Of a stretch of 64,000 bases of DNA, positions 1-10,157 are shown one piece after another (position 1 is the first letter of the stretch; each line of letters opens with the position of its first letter). A model generated the notes under the pieces. The model had not been told where the DNA came from. It ran no database searches and saw only the letters and a list, made by a program, of their open reading frames with translations. Origin of the DNA: Pseudoalteromonas sp. SMS1 (lineage in GTDB: Bacteria; Pseudomonadota; Gammaproteobacteria; Enterobacterales; Alteromonadaceae); contig NZ_JAKGBI010000001.1 of the NCBI RefSeq assembly GCF_021530565.1, forward strand, positions 62,001 to 126,000. Reading direction: 5' to 3'. Both the position numbers and the translations under genes were made by a program.

Positions 1-866
1 AAATTAAATAAGGTGAGTGCGCCAGCATAAAACTTGTATAAGCCTGTCTGTGTCGCAATCAACAGTGTATCTTGGTCGCCATGCATATCATTTATTGAAC
101 CGACACGCTCGCTGAGCGACAATTTTTCCAGTGTTTCGTGGTGATAACGATACAGCGCAAGGCCCGTTGAGAAATACAAAACATCAGATACAATCGCGAT
201 ATTGCTGACTTTATCCTCAAACTTCTCGCCTTTTATGGTGAGGGTTTTAAACATATCACCATTGAACAGATTTACTCCTTTATCTGTTGCCAAAGCAAAT
301 TCACCACTGGCCATTTGTTCAATGTCCCAAACACGATTATTACTCAGACCATGTCGATCATTAAAGCACCTAAAATGTTCTGCGATATACTGACAAAGAC
401 CTTCGCCATTTGTAGCTAGCCATAGATGGCCTTTGACATCCTGAACGACCTCGTAAACGGACCCTGTGGGAAGGCCTTGCCGCGGAGAAAAATGCCTGAT
501 ATCGGACAATGTATTTAGCTCGTATTGAGTCGGTTTTACACGGCGCCAATGGCTAAACTGTGGGTTGACAGTTTGGTGTTCAAAACTTGCTTCTAAAATG
601 TGTTCATAAGACAACGGCAGGTTAATTTCGTCAAAACTTATTGCTTCTGTCGTGTCGATAGGCCTCGACATATCGGGGTTCACTTGCGTTGACTGAAGTA
701 ATGCTGGTTGACCGATTGGCAATCTCAATTGGGAGACATTTTGCCAGTTTGCAGATTGTATTTGCTTGGCTTGAATCTCGACCAAAACACGCTCAGGTGA
801 AAGTTCATTACTGTGTGACTCGAATACAAGCGCGAGTGTCAAAAAATAAAAGATTATTCGAACCAA
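1..866 (-). CDS. Periplasmic beta-propeller sensor protein, N-terminal part (3' end off window)
   Basis: The minus-strand frame is open from here through the left edge, so only the first 288 or so residues are visible. They show repeated propeller blades with phrases such as ALATDKGVNLFNGD, LATNGEGLCQYIAEH and LIATQTGLYKFYAG, typical of two-component regulator propeller domains that sit in the periplasm of hybrid kinases or GGDEF/kinase sensors. I chose a TTG start at 866: AGGA lies 9 nt upstream and the product then begins MVRIIFYFLTLALVFES, a clear signal peptide. The frame is open further up to an ATG at 1070, but that extension looks non-coding. The effector domain is outside the window, so the output (kinase, cyclase or regulator) is unknown. 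It is divergent from the efflux operon and may or may not control it. Confidence 0.7.
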   Translation of the reverse strand, partial: MVRIIFYFLTLALVFESHSNELSPERVLVEIQAKQIQSANWQNVSQLRLPIGQPALLQSTQVNPDMSRPIDTTEAISFDEINLPLSYEHILEASFEHQTVNPQFSHWRRVKPTQYELNTLSDIRHFSPRQGLPTGSVYEVVQDVKGHLWLATNGEGLCQYIAEHFRCFNDRHGLSNNRVWDIEQMASGEFALATDKGVNLFNGDMFKTLTIKGEKFEDKVSNIAIVSDVLYFSTGLALYRYHHETLEKLSLSERVGSINDMHGDQDTLLIATQTGLYKFYAGALTLFN

Positions 867-1318
867 AGACAGAGTTCCTAACGAAGAGTTTGGGGGAGTG
901 CGCCTGTGAAACAGCCACGCCTTTACACTTAATTTTAGTTTTAAATTCTTAGCGCATACCTGTACGCAATTCAAACGTATGATAATGTTACTATCAATCG
1001 CAAGTGATAGTTTATCGCAGTCGATTTTAACACACTTTGTAAGTAAGGAAACGATAAGGCAGAGGAGCATGTTACTCGCAAACGGTGAGTATCAAAATGT
1101 TCAGAATAAACCAAATACATAGCATCACGTTCGCCCTTTAGTTTTCTCTAACAGCCTTATATTAATAAACAACACCTATCCAATTACTTAGCTTATTTTC
1201 TGATGATTGCTCTAATAATTTACAACCTTGTAAGTTTCGAGAAAGTTTGTCCCCTTAATATTTAAACCATACACAGAATTAGTCGACAACAAGACCGAAA
1301 AATAACGAAGGAAAATTC
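867..1318. other. Divergent intergenic region, no gene seen
   Basis: This 452-bp AT-rich gap separates the divergent propeller gene and the MipA operon and must carry both promoters. The propeller frame stays open to 1070 but without protein-like composition. AAGGA just before 1319 is the ribosome binding site of the next gene. I could not assign a convincing regulator box. Confidence 0.5.
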
Positions 1319-2062
1319 ATGAGAAAATCAATTATCGCTTTGGCTTCAATCTTTGCATTCAGTGTTTCGGCAACGGAAAAAGACCAAGATGAGCTCAAGT
1401 TTGGCCTAGGTGGCGCACTCATTACGCAAGATGAAGGTTACAAAGACGTTGGCAGTGAAACACAATTTGTACCGGCAATTGCGATTGAGTATGGCAACTT
1501 TAGACTTCTTGGCCCTTACGCATCCTACACCTTTTTCAAAACCGAGCGAATCGAACTTGCTGCAACGGGGATGCTGCGCCTTGATGGGTACGAGCAAGAC
1601 GACAGTGATATTTTTAAGGGGATGGAAGACAGAAACATGAGCTTTGATTTTGGTATTGAAGCTGAGGTAGATACTGATATTGGTGAGTTCGGATTAAAAT
1701 ACATCCAAGACGTCACCAATACACATGATGGATATGAGGCGACGCTGTCATACGGCATTCCACTGCGCGTAGAGAAAGGGCAGGTCGTCCCTTATGTTGC
1801 TGTGAGTTTAGCAAGTGAAGATCTCGCCAACTATTACTATGGTGTCAAAGCCGGTGAAGCGACAGCAGATCGCTCCTTTTACCAAGTAGACAGCGCAACC
1901 AACTTTGAAATCGGTATTAAAAGCGACTGGTTTTTCGGTAAAAACCATATGATTAAAGCGGATGCAAGCTACACATCGTTTGACAGTGCAATTAAAGATT
2001 CACCACTAGTTGATAAATCCGGCTCTTTTCAGTTGCTTTTAGGATATGTGTATGTCTTTTAA
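1319..2062 (+). CDS. MipA/OmpV family outer-membrane protein
   Basis: A 247-residue protein with an N-terminal signal peptide (MRKSIIALASIFAFSVSA) followed by alternating amphipathic strands and a C-terminal aromatic residue (LGYVYVF), the pattern of an outer-membrane beta-barrel. The opening GLGGALITQDEGYKDVGSE and the mid-protein blocks fit the MipA/OmpV family, which is often found beside two-component systems and efflux genes in marine gammaproteobacteria. AAGGAAAA precedes the ATG. It is the first gene of a tight operon with an RND adaptor, an RND pump and a two-component pair, so it may act as the outer-membrane part or as an envelope-stress companion. No TolC-type channel is present in the operon. 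The exact substrate is unknown. Confidence 0.75.
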   Translation: MRKSIIALASIFAFSVSATEKDQDELKFGLGGALITQDEGYKDVGSETQFVPAIAIEYGNFRLLGPYASYTFFKTERIELAATGMLRLDGYEQDDSDIFKGMEDRNMSFDFGIEAEVDTDIGEFGLKYIQDVTNTHDGYEATLSYGIPLRVEKGQVVPYVAVSLASEDLANYYYGVKAGEATADRSFYQVDSATNFEIGIKSDWFFGKNHMIKADASYTSFDSAIKDSPLVDKSGSFQLLLGYVYVF

Positions 2063-3143
2063 TTACCCTCTAAAAAACAGGCTGAACTTACTATACTGCG
2101 TACTTTTGACCGGATTGATCTCAGGCTGTGAGGACACATCTCTCGTCACGCCACAAAAAGCGCTCGTGACACAGACAAAAGCGATAACTTACGCAGTACC
2201 TGTATCGCCTCCTAGTAAGGTATTTTACGGCAAAGTTCAGAGTATTACTGGTTATGATATGGCGAGCTTTAATGATGGACGAGTGGCGACTGTAGCGGTT
2301 AAGGAAGGGCAAATAGTTGAAAAAGGCCAACTACTTGCAACTCTATATTCTCCGTCTTTGGATACAATGGTTTTGCAAACTAAAGCCAAACTGAACGCTG
2401 CAATTGCAGCGTCAGAGGAGGCTGAAGCAGAGCGAAAACGTATTGCTAACTTGTACATTCAAAACCTCGCGTCTATATCGTTGTTAGATAACGCGCAAAA
2501 AAATGCGAAAATTTCTGCTGAGAACGTTCGCCAAGCAAACGCGCAGCTAATAAAAGCAAAAAACGACTTAAAAGACATCTCAATATATGCACCTGAGGCA
2601 GGGTTAGTTGCCAAGCTCTATGCAAGAACAGGACTATTTGTCGCGGCCAGCGAACCAATATTGAGATTCGAGCAAATGGGCAACCAAAAAATTACTTTTT
2701 CTATACCAGAACAAGATGCCATAAAGTTAAATATCGGCGAAAAGGTAGAGATTTTTTTGCGTGCCTTGAACCAACATTTACAGGGTCGTATAAGTGAAAA
2801 GGCGCTGCCAGATATCACCGGTCCGTCTTTATTTACCGTCACCGTTGACCTAGACAAAAATGCGCCATCACTACTTGGTTTAACTGCCCAAATGCGACTC
2901 CCACTCACTAACCAACCTGTGTTTGCCATAGATTCAGATGCGGTACGTTATTCCACCAAAGGCAAGAGCTATTTACTAGATAACCAATACCAGCACTACT
3001 CGGTAACATTATTGGCATCGCGTCAAGACAAACTCCTTGTCAGTGCCGAAACCAATTTAGAGAACATCGCGTTTAGCACGACGCCTGAGCCAACGATTAA
3101 TTTGAATCTAATGACAGCAAACGAGGGTGTATATGACCAGTAA
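2052..3143 (+). CDS. RND efflux periplasmic adaptor lipoprotein (MFP/HlyD family)
   Basis: The protein links an inner-membrane RND pump to an outer-membrane channel. With the start at 2052 the product is 363 residues. This ATG lies 7 nt after AGGA, whereas the ATG at 2046 is too close to it. The N-terminus has a lipobox (LTGLISGC, Cys about residue 26). Then come the first half of a biotinyl-lipoyl barrel (VATVAVKEGQIVEKGQLLATL), an alpha-helical hairpin rich in Ala, Glu and Lys, the second barrel half (IYAPEAGLVAKLYARTG) and beta-barrel domains. The start overlaps the MipA stop by 11 nt and the stop overlaps the pump start, indicating translational coupling. Confidence 0.88.
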   Translation: MSFNYPLKNRLNLLYCVLLTGLISGCEDTSLVTPQKALVTQTKAITYAVPVSPPSKVFYGKVQSITGYDMASFNDGRVATVAVKEGQIVEKGQLLATLYSPSLDTMVLQTKAKLNAAIAASEEAEAERKRIANLYIQNLASISLLDNAQKNAKISAENVRQANAQLIKAKNDLKDISIYAPEAGLVAKLYARTGLFVAASEPILRFEQMGNQKITFSIPEQDAIKLNIGEKVEIFLRALNQHLQGRISEKALPDITGPSLFTVTVDLDKNAPSLLGLTAQMRLPLTNQPVFAIDSDAVRYSTKGKSYLLDNQYQHYSVTLLASRQDKLLVSAETNLENIAFSTTPEPTINLNLMTANEGVYDQ

Positions 3144-6100
3144 GCGTGATTTCGACGTACCTTGGCATCAAAACCCAAGGCTCATTTTAGGGATTACCTG
3201 TCTATTTGTTTTGGTCGGTATCGCTGGGTGGTTCAGCGCCAGTGAACAAGAAGACCCCCAGTTTCCTTATCGAAATGGTTTCATATCTCTACATGCACAA
3301 GGCTTAACGATTGAGCAAATAAAAGACAAAGCGATTATTCCCATTGAACGAGTGCTCAGTAAAATTGACGAAGTCAGTACCTTTCAAGCGAGAATAAACA
3401 ATGGCCATGCAACCGTTGATATCGAACTCAACGAGCAAATTTATAACACAGACACCGTTTGGCAAAGAATAAAAAGTGACGTGTCAGCGATACTCCCGCA
3501 AATAGCGCCCATTGAAGCACTGATTAATGATCGCGCCCAGGATACACAGGGGATCGTCATTGCAATCACGCAGCCATATCGCTTAAGTGAAAAAAGAAAT
3601 ATTGCGCTAAAGCTACGAACCAAATTAGAACAAATCCCTGAGATCAGGTCGGTCAGCTTAGTTGGCGATCCGCAGGAACAAATCGTCATAGATTATCGAC
3701 ACGAGCGTTTACGAGAATTTGGCGTCTCACCATCTGCTATCGCTGATTTGTTTACTAACCCTGATGGAACCGCGACAACATTGCGCGCAAGCGGTTTATC
3801 TACCCATGTCAGCCCAATTGGAAAAATAGACCATATTGATAAAGTCAAAGATACACAAATCGCGCTTGCCGGTGGTAAATCCGTACCGATATCGAGCATT
3901 GCACAAGTGTATTACCGTACAAACCCTGCTGCTGAAGAACACTTCATTTTAAATGGTGAACAGGTTGTAGGGCTCGCAATCTCGTTGCCGGCGAATACTG
4001 TGAGGGTCACGGATGTAGGTAACGACATTAAAAACGTAGTGGCACAATTTAATCAAGGATATGCATCTGCCCCTGCCGAAATCGTCTTATTTCAACCTAA
4101 ATGGACCGCACAAAGAAAGTCCGGACTACTGCGTTCACTCGCGACTGGTTGCCTCGGTGTTGCATTGGTATTAATGGTCATGATGTCGATCAGAACAGCA
4201 TTTGTCGTGGTTTTGTCAATTCCAGCTATCGCATTGAGTGCACTCGGATTTTTTACTGCTGGGGCAGGTGTGATACATCAAATGACCATCGCTGGGCTCG
4301 TCCTGTCCCTTGGTTTGATGGTAGACAACAGCATTGTCATGGCTGAAAAGATCATTCAGTTAATAGAATCAGGGCAATCTAAATTTAGTGCCAGTAAAAA
4401 CGCTGTAAAGGGGCTGTACAAACCGCTCGCGACAGCCACTCTGACCACCATTGCCGCTTTTTTACCTATGCTTCTTGCAAAGGGAAATGTGGCTGACTTT
4501 ATTGCATCTATTCCTGTTTTAGTTATTTTGTGTATCAGCTTAAGCTATATCATTGCGCTAACATTGATACCAGTATTAGCTAAATTTGCATTTACCACTG
4601 AGCAATCTAAAAGGTCTTCAAGCAGTCGATTTAATACTTTGGGCCTAAAGCTAACTTCATACTCACTTAAAAGGCCCAAAACGGTCATGCTGCTATTTGT
4701 GTTAGGTTGCATTGCCACCCTTTTATTGCCGGCACAGAGCGGCGAGTTTTTCCCTAAAACGAGTAGAAATCAAGCATACGTGGATATTCAGCTACCTTAT
4801 GGTAGCGACATAGAAAATACATCAAAAGTCACCAAAGAAATAGCAAGGCGCTTATCGACATTCACAGGCGTCACCCGCACATTTGCATTCAGTGGCTCCT
4901 CTGGCCCGAGATTTTATTACAATTTAGTTCAACAACCAGGGGAAAGTCACATTGCCAGGGTTGTATTCGAAGTTGACATGGGTACCGACTTGCTTGCGTT
5001 GACCCAGCACATGAATAGCTCCTTGAGCGATCTGTACCCTCAAGTGTTAATTACGGCCAGAGAATTAGGTCAAGGTCCTCCGATCGAAAGTCCTATCGTA
5101 CTGAGAGTGATAGGAGATGAACAAGCAAACATGTACAACGCGGCTGAAAAAATGCTGGCTGTATTACAATCCGCTCATGGCACACAAAACGTTAGACGTG
5201 CATACAGCTATGGCACCCCTCAATTAAAACTGAACATCAATGAACAAGCGTTAAAAATAGCTAACCTTAATAAAGAACAAATCAGTGACTATATTGCTTG
5301 GCAAGGGAAGGGACTGCATGCCAGCACCTTGCGCTATAAAACGGAGCCAATCGAGCTGGTTGTTCAGGACTCAGCGTCAACACAAGATATGGAACGGGTT
5401 TTATCGTTAGAAATATTGAATGAAAGCAATTCATTTGTCCCGCTATCCTATGTCGCACAAAGTGAACTAGTTGGTATGAAAGGCGTCGAAATGAGGCGTA
5501 ATGGTCGAACTGAAATAAGTGTACTCGCGGATGTTAGACCTGGCCAAGACGAGGAGGCTATATTGCGGTCTTTAATGGCTGAACTCATACTTATCGCAGG
5601 GCAACATAATGTAGTGCTTGAATTTGGCGGGGAGTTTGAGGAATCCCAAGAAGCAAATGGTGCATTATTACTGGCGTTACCAGCAGGCATTATTTTGCTG
5701 TTTATCGCCTTGATATTGCAATTTAACTCTTATCGATTAACGCTGTTGGTGATGTTCAGTTTGCCGTTCGGTGCTTTGGGGTCACCAGCACTGCTCGCAA
5801 TCGTTGGCGTACCATTTGGCTTTATGTCATTACTTGGTGTACTTGCACTCACAGGCATTGTCGTTAACACAGCAATATTACTCATTGATAGTGCCATTGA
5901 AGCGATAAAAAATGGTCAATTAAAAGAAGCCGCGATTCAATATGCAGTTGAATCTCGGTTTAGAGCCATTGTATTAACCACAGTGACCACCATCGTCGGA
6001 ATGCTGCCATTGACGTCATCCCAAAGTCCACTTTGGCCACCGCTTGCCTGGGCTGTCATTGGCGGTTTAATAACATCAACCCTGTTGATGCTGATTGCTA

Positions 6101-6171
6101 TGCCAATCTGGATGAACTGGATAATTGATCCAAATCGGTATATTAAACGAATTAATGACTGCAAAAAATAA
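3133..6171 (+). CDS. RND family efflux permease (HAE-1/AcrB-like)
   Basis: A large inner-membrane pump of 1012 residues with the usual two-fold RND plan: TM1 near residues 15-35, a large periplasmic domain, a TM2-TM6 block, a second periplasmic domain and a TM8-TM12 block. The TM4 motif is LGLMVDNSIVMAE, with Asp-Asn where AcrB has Asp-Asp. The TM10 motif is TGIVVNTAILLID, so the AcrB TM10 lysine is replaced by Asn. Both variants are common in a non-AcrB branch of the family, so proton relay details may differ from AcrB. The start at 3133 (ATG) is preferred over the upstream GTG because GAGG lies 5 nt before it. It exports drugs, lipids or toxic compounds; the substrate is unknown. Confidence 0.9.
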   Translation: MTSKRDFDVPWHQNPRLILGITCLFVLVGIAGWFSASEQEDPQFPYRNGFISLHAQGLTIEQIKDKAIIPIERVLSKIDEVSTFQARINNGHATVDIELNEQIYNTDTVWQRIKSDVSAILPQIAPIEALINDRAQDTQGIVIAITQPYRLSEKRNIALKLRTKLEQIPEIRSVSLVGDPQEQIVIDYRHERLREFGVSPSAIADLFTNPDGTATTLRASGLSTHVSPIGKIDHIDKVKDTQIALAGGKSVPISSIAQVYYRTNPAAEEHFILNGEQVVGLAISLPANTVRVTDVGNDIKNVVAQFNQGYASAPAEIVLFQPKWTAQRKSGLLRSLATGCLGVALVLMVMMSIRTAFVVVLSIPAIALSALGFFTAGAGVIHQMTIAGLVLSLGLMVDNSIVMAEKIIQLIESGQSKFSASKNAVKGLYKPLATATLTTIAAFLPMLLAKGNVADFIASIPVLVILCISLSYIIALTLIPVLAKFAFTTEQSKRSSSSRFNTLGLKLTSYSLKRPKTVMLLFVLGCIATLLLPAQSGEFFPKTSRNQAYVDIQLPYGSDIENTSKVTKEIARRLSTFTGVTRTFAFSGSSGPRFYYNLVQQPGESHIARVVFEVDMGTDLLALTQHMNSSLSDLYPQVLITARELGQGPPIESPIVLRVIGDEQANMYNAAEKMLAVLQSAHGTQNVRRAYSYGTPQLKLNINEQALKIANLNKEQISDYIAWQGKGLHASTLRYKTEPIELVVQDSASTQDMERVLSLEILNESNSFVPLSYVAQSELVGMKGVEMRRNGRTEISVLADVRPGQDEEAILRSLMAELILIAGQHNVVLEFGGEFEESQEANGALLLALPAGIILLFIALILQFNSYRLTLLVMFSLPFGALGSPALLAIVGVPFGFMSLLGVLALTGIVVNTAILLIDSAIEAIKNGQLKEAAIQYAVESRFRAIVLTTVTTIVGMLPLTSSQSPLWPPLAWAVIGGLITSTLLMLIAMPIWMNWIIDPNRYIKRINDCKK

Positions 6172-6188
6172 AAGGACAGCAATAACTA

Positions 6189-6854
6189 ATGCGTATATTA
6201 ATCACAGAAGATAACAATCAACTTGCGCTTTTTATTCAACAAGCCATATTACAAGACGGTCACGCAGCTGACATTGCCCACAGCGCTGAACAAATGCAAA
6301 GTTTGCTCACTGGGTGGCAATATGATGCCATGATACTCGATTTGGGCCTACCTGACACTGACGGAATTGACGTCATCAGTGCACTGCGTGCAAAAAACAA
6401 CCCAATTCCTATTTTGATATTGACCGCACGTGGCGGTGTTGAAGATAGGATAAAAGGTCTTGATTTAGGTGCTGACGACTATCTAAACAAGCCTTTTGCC
6501 ATTGAAGAACTTAAAGCGCGTCTGCGCGCAATCCTGAGAAGGCCGGCGGAATACGCGGGTAACACACTATCTCGCGCGAACCTCTCATTGGACACTAAAT
6601 CAAGACGCGTGCTGGTGGATGAAAAAAATATCAATATGGGTAAAACCGAGGTTGCCATACTCGAATACATGATCAAGCACGCCAGTTTAACTGTCAGCAA
6701 AGAAGCTATTTATGACGCCATTTATGCATTGGGGTTTGAAGTCACAGATAACGCGATCCAAGTTGCGATGCATCGGATCCGAAAAAAGCTAGAACAAGCA
6801 GGTGCACAAACAGAGATCAAAACAATTCGTGGGATAGGGTATATTTTGTCATGA
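6189..6854 (+). CDS. OmpR/PhoP-family response regulator
   Basis: A 221-residue two-domain regulator. The receiver domain has the acidic pair ED at residues 7-8, phosphoacceptor Asp51 in MILDLGLPD, and Lys101 in LNKPF. The C-terminal half is a winged-helix DNA-binding domain ending in the usual IRGIGYIL. It resembles QseB/PhoP/TctD-type regulators. It lies 17 bp after the pump gene and overlaps the kinase gene by 4 nt (ATGA), so it very probably controls the MipA-RND operon in which it is encoded. Confidence 0.92.
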   Translation: MRILITEDNNQLALFIQQAILQDGHAADIAHSAEQMQSLLTGWQYDAMILDLGLPDTDGIDVISALRAKNNPIPILILTARGGVEDRIKGLDLGADDYLNKPFAIEELKARLRAILRRPAEYAGNTLSRANLSLDTKSRRVLVDEKNINMGKTEVAILEYMIKHASLTVSKEAIYDAIYALGFEVTDNAIQVAMHRIRKKLEQAGAQTEIKTIRGIGYILS

Positions 6855-8227
6855 AAAATGCAACGTTAACAAATAACAACTCTCTTGCTAGAAAATTGTT
6901 CGCACTCTTTAGTTTTTTGGGCTGCGGTGTTTTCGCGTTAATCGCAGGTATTTTGTTTTTGTTTTCGATTAATTTTGCCAACATCGCGGTAGAAAAAAGC
7001 ATGCATGGCATGGCGGAAGACATACCCGATACTTTGCATTTTAACAAACACGGTACGCTCATCTATTCAGCGACAAACATGGCAAAAAAATGGGGCTATG
7101 ATGCATTGTTTAATAACCTTGCATTTAAGGTGACTGACAGCGAAACGAAAGAAGTGTTGCTGACTTCAAATCCACATAGAGCAACTTCAGCAGCCCTATT
7201 AGCACTACCTACAGATATGCCTCAAGGGTACTCATTTTTGAACGGGATCGATAGATACCGACTCACTGCCGACATTGATGGCAGGAGACTGTATGTTGAC
7301 CTTGCCCGCGATGATATGATTGGCGAGCTTGCGAATGAAGCCGTCCTGCCTATGCTCGGTCAAGTACTGACACTGACCATGGTATCGGCATTTCTGATTT
7401 TTATTTTTGTCGGCTATATCTCAATCAAAGCCGTCGTAAAGCCAGTCAATAATGTGGCATCGCAGCTTGAAAGTATTAAGCCGTCGCAACTCGATAGACG
7501 ACTTGATAAAACAGGTGTCCCAAGCGAAATGCTACCTTTAGTCAGTGCCTTGAATGAAACTATGGACCGTGTCGAGACGGGCTTTAACGAACAAAAACGG
7601 TTTGTAGCTAACGCAGCACATGAATTAAAAACCCCACTTGCAGTATTAAGAACACGGCTAGAGCTCGCCGAACTGCCCGATAAAATCGGTTGTGAGTTGA
7701 TGGGAGATATCAACTACATGACGCGTGTTGTTGAGCAGCTCCTCGATTTGTCGCGAGCGCAAAATCAGAATAGTTATCTACACAAACCAGTCAATATTTC
7801 CGACATTGCTAAAGACGTTTGCATGCTCTTGGGGCCTCTTACTTTAACGTATAAAAAAGACCTCGCACTGGAAGAAATAGACCAAAACTCGACGGTAATA
7901 GGCGATCAAGCCGCACTGATAATTATGCTCAAAAACCTCTTAGAAAACGCCTTGAAACATGCAGATGAAGGCGCTCAAGTCATCGTTGAAGTTGCCAAAG
8001 ATCGATTGTCCGTCAAAGATTCAGGGCCTGGTATTGACGAAGAGGATAGGGTCAAGTTATTCGAGCGCTTTTGGCGCAAAGAGCAATCAACATTGACAGG
8101 GAGTGGTTTGGGGCTGGCCATCGTCAATGAAGTGGTGCTTGCGCATAACGCTCGGATCGATGTAGAGTCTTGTAATGAATTGGGAGGCGCCACATTCCAT
8201 ATTTATTTTTATGACAAACCGAGTTAA
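6851..8227 (+). CDS. Sensor histidine kinase (HAMP, HisKA, HATPase)
   Basis: A 458-residue inner-membrane kinase, partner of the preceding regulator. TM1 is at about residues 18-42, with a small periplasmic sensor region to about 165. TM2 at about 168-192 is followed by a HAMP linker. The dimerisation box has His257 in NAAHELKTP, the N-box is LLENALKHADEG, the G1 box DSGPGID, the F-box FERFWR and the G2 box GSGLGLAIV, so all catalytic motifs are intact. The ATG overlaps the regulator stop codon. The stimulus is unknown but is likely a compound or envelope stress handled by the linked pump. Confidence 0.92.
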   Translation: MKNATLTNNNSLARKLFALFSFLGCGVFALIAGILFLFSINFANIAVEKSMHGMAEDIPDTLHFNKHGTLIYSATNMAKKWGYDALFNNLAFKVTDSETKEVLLTSNPHRATSAALLALPTDMPQGYSFLNGIDRYRLTADIDGRRLYVDLARDDMIGELANEAVLPMLGQVLTLTMVSAFLIFIFVGYISIKAVVKPVNNVASQLESIKPSQLDRRLDKTGVPSEMLPLVSALNETMDRVETGFNEQKRFVANAAHELKTPLAVLRTRLELAELPDKIGCELMGDINYMTRVVEQLLDLSRAQNQNSYLHKPVNISDIAKDVCMLLGPLTLTYKKDLALEEIDQNSTVIGDQAALIIMLKNLLENALKHADEGAQVIVEVAKDRLSVKDSGPGIDEEDRVKLFERFWRKEQSTLTGSGLGLAIVNEVVLAHNARIDVESCNELGGATFHIYFYDKPS

Positions 8228-8263
8228 TTCAATTCGCATCAATCAGTAGTAAAGGAAATTAAA

Positions 8264-8722
8264 ATGGAAATTAGATTAGCAAATCACGGAGACATTGCGC
8301 TAATAACAGATTTGATTTCAGCAGTATCATCAATAGACGTACTTCCACATTTTGGCGCTGCCGGAAAGCACGAATACATGCGAAGAGTACTTCCAGATAT
8401 AGAGAGCACATTGAATACGACTTTATTCGATGCCTTTATTGCCTTAAAAAATGGCCAGATAATTGGGTTTGCAGCGCTCCGTGAAAAAAACTACATCACC
8501 CACCTTTTTGTTGCTAAATCAACTCAAAGACAGGGGGTAGGTAAAATATTACTGAATACATTGCTCGCTCAAACCCGCGCCGCTCATATCTCCCTTCGTG
8601 CATCCGTCAATGCGCGATGTTTTTACGAAAAAGCGGGGTTCAAAGCAACTGAACCTGAAGGCCAGTTTTGTGGAATCCGATTTATTCCGATGGCGTTAGA
8701 GCGCGGCCAATTAGTAGGTTAA
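8264..8722 (+). CDS. GNAT-family N-acetyltransferase
   Basis: A 152-residue protein with the acetyl-CoA binding core THLFVAKSTQRQGVGKILL, which contains the Q/R-x-x-G-x-G/A motif (RQGVGK). It is followed by the second conserved block LRASVNARCFYEKAGF, typical of GNAT enzymes. AAAGGAAA lies 7 nt before the ATG. The substrate cannot be predicted. It is 36 bp downstream of the kinase gene on the same strand and could be the last gene of the efflux operon, but no functional link is visible. Confidence 0.85.
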   Translation: MEIRLANHGDIALITDLISAVSSIDVLPHFGAAGKHEYMRRVLPDIESTLNTTLFDAFIALKNGQIIGFAALREKNYITHLFVAKSTQRQGVGKILLNTLLAQTRAAHISLRASVNARCFYEKAGFKATEPEGQFCGIRFIPMALERGQLVG

Positions 8723-8905
8723 TGATGTGCTTACGCAGCGAGTCTTTTTTAAATTTTCGTCCCAAATTTACAAATCATAATGCAATGCAATGTGCAAATC
8801 ACGCGCCTTTGTAGATTGCCCACCTTATAACCTATTGATTTTAAATAAAGTATAACTGGTGTGATTCTTGATTAGTCTACTTTGATATAATCAGGAGCAT
8901 TTTCT

Positions 8906-10033
8906 ATGAAACACATCGCTATTTATACAGACAGTAAGGATTTACAAGAAGTCGCCATTTTAATCAGTGAAGCGAATGCCCTCGCAGACGTCGGGCATCA
9001 AGTGACAATCATAAGCCACGTTAAGTACAAAAATGTCCGAAATCTCAAGCCGGCTGTTTCGATTAAATATATAGACTCAAATGCGATGTTAGGTTTGTTG
9101 GGTCTCGCCTCCAACTTTCGAAGTTTTATTAAATGCTTATCTATTTGGTACAAATACAAAGCCGTTAACTTATATACTCTCATAACGAACGGTTTAGCAC
9201 TTGCGAATATGCTCAGGCAAGCAAACGTAGAGCATGTTCACACAGGCTTTAAAGAAACGATGTACCCAGTTAGTCTAGCCAGCGCGACTTGCGTAGGGGC
9301 ATCCATCTCTCACTTTTGTAATAATCGTATTACAAAAAGTAGTGCAAAGTGTATTGCTGAAACATGCAACGTGTCTTTTCTAGAATTAGATCGCGTTCCT
9401 TCTGCAAAAAACTCAAATACGATTGTATTAAAGCGAGGCTTAGACTTAACACAATACAAACCCACCATCAAAAACAAACGTTTTGTCAAACTGGTGTTTG
9501 TCGGTAATATTGTAGAAGGCGCAGGGCTATTCACTCTGTTGAAGGCTCTGGCTGCATTGCCATCACGCGCTGAAATTCAACTAGACGTTGTGGGAACTGG
9601 CCCTATTAAAAAGAAGCTGGTCAATGAGTTAATCAAGTTGCGCCTAAACCAAAAGGTACACTTTTTGGGAGAAAAACCAAGAAAGTGGATCGTACAAAAC
9701 CTGTCAAAATACAATGCCATGATTTCTCCATACAACTCTGACAGTGCCGTGATGGAAGTAAACAACATCAATTACATCAAAGAAGCCATGGCCTGTAGTT
9801 TACCGATACTGACCTCAAACATAGAGACATGCGAAGAACTGACAAGTTTAGGCACAGGTATGAGATGTCCCCCAGACAGTGTTGACGCACTAAAAAATAT
9901 GCTCTTGGCATTTGTTAAGTTAGGGCCATATAACCAGCATTTACTTGGCGAAAGTGCCCGAAAATACGCAGAGAAGCATTATAACGTAAAGCATCAAGCC
10001 AGAGCGCTGTCTGACTGTATTCAAGCGTTATAA
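8906..10033 (+). CDS. Glycosyltransferase, GT-B fold (family 4-like)
   Basis: A 375-residue protein with two Rossmann-like halves. The N-terminal half begins KHIAIYTDSKDLQEVAILISEANALADVGH, as expected for an acceptor domain. The C-terminal half has KLVFVGNIVEGAGLFTLLKAL, LDVVGTGPIKKKL, VHFLGEKP and YIKEAMACSLPILTSNIE, the nucleotide-sugar binding blocks of group 1 glycosyltransferases. No membrane segment is evident, so it probably acts at the cytoplasmic membrane face in surface polysaccharide or glycolipid assembly. It stands alone, not in a polysaccharide cluster, so the acceptor is unknown. AGGAGCATTTTCT precedes the ATG. Confidence 0.8.
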   Translation: MKHIAIYTDSKDLQEVAILISEANALADVGHQVTIISHVKYKNVRNLKPAVSIKYIDSNAMLGLLGLASNFRSFIKCLSIWYKYKAVNLYTLITNGLALANMLRQANVEHVHTGFKETMYPVSLASATCVGASISHFCNNRITKSSAKCIAETCNVSFLELDRVPSAKNSNTIVLKRGLDLTQYKPTIKNKRFVKLVFVGNIVEGAGLFTLLKALAALPSRAEIQLDVVGTGPIKKKLVNELIKLRLNQKVHFLGEKPRKWIVQNLSKYNAMISPYNSDSAVMEVNNINYIKEAMACSLPILTSNIETCEELTSLGTGMRCPPDSVDALKNMLLAFVKLGPYNQHLLGESARKYAEKHYNVKHQARALSDCIQAL

Positions 10034-10157
10034 CATGAGTTTTGGACTACACTTAGTATGAACGCATTTTCAAGATAAATGGGTATGGGTCACAACCGTT
10101 TCCCTTACACAGCGCATCAGCAGTAAAGGAATTGCTATCTCATAACAAGGAGAGCCT

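Noticed and set aside
867..1070. ATG at 1070 as the start of the propeller gene
   Set aside because: It adds about 68 residues of poor composition ahead of a clear signal peptide, while the TTG at 866 has AGGA at 9 nt.
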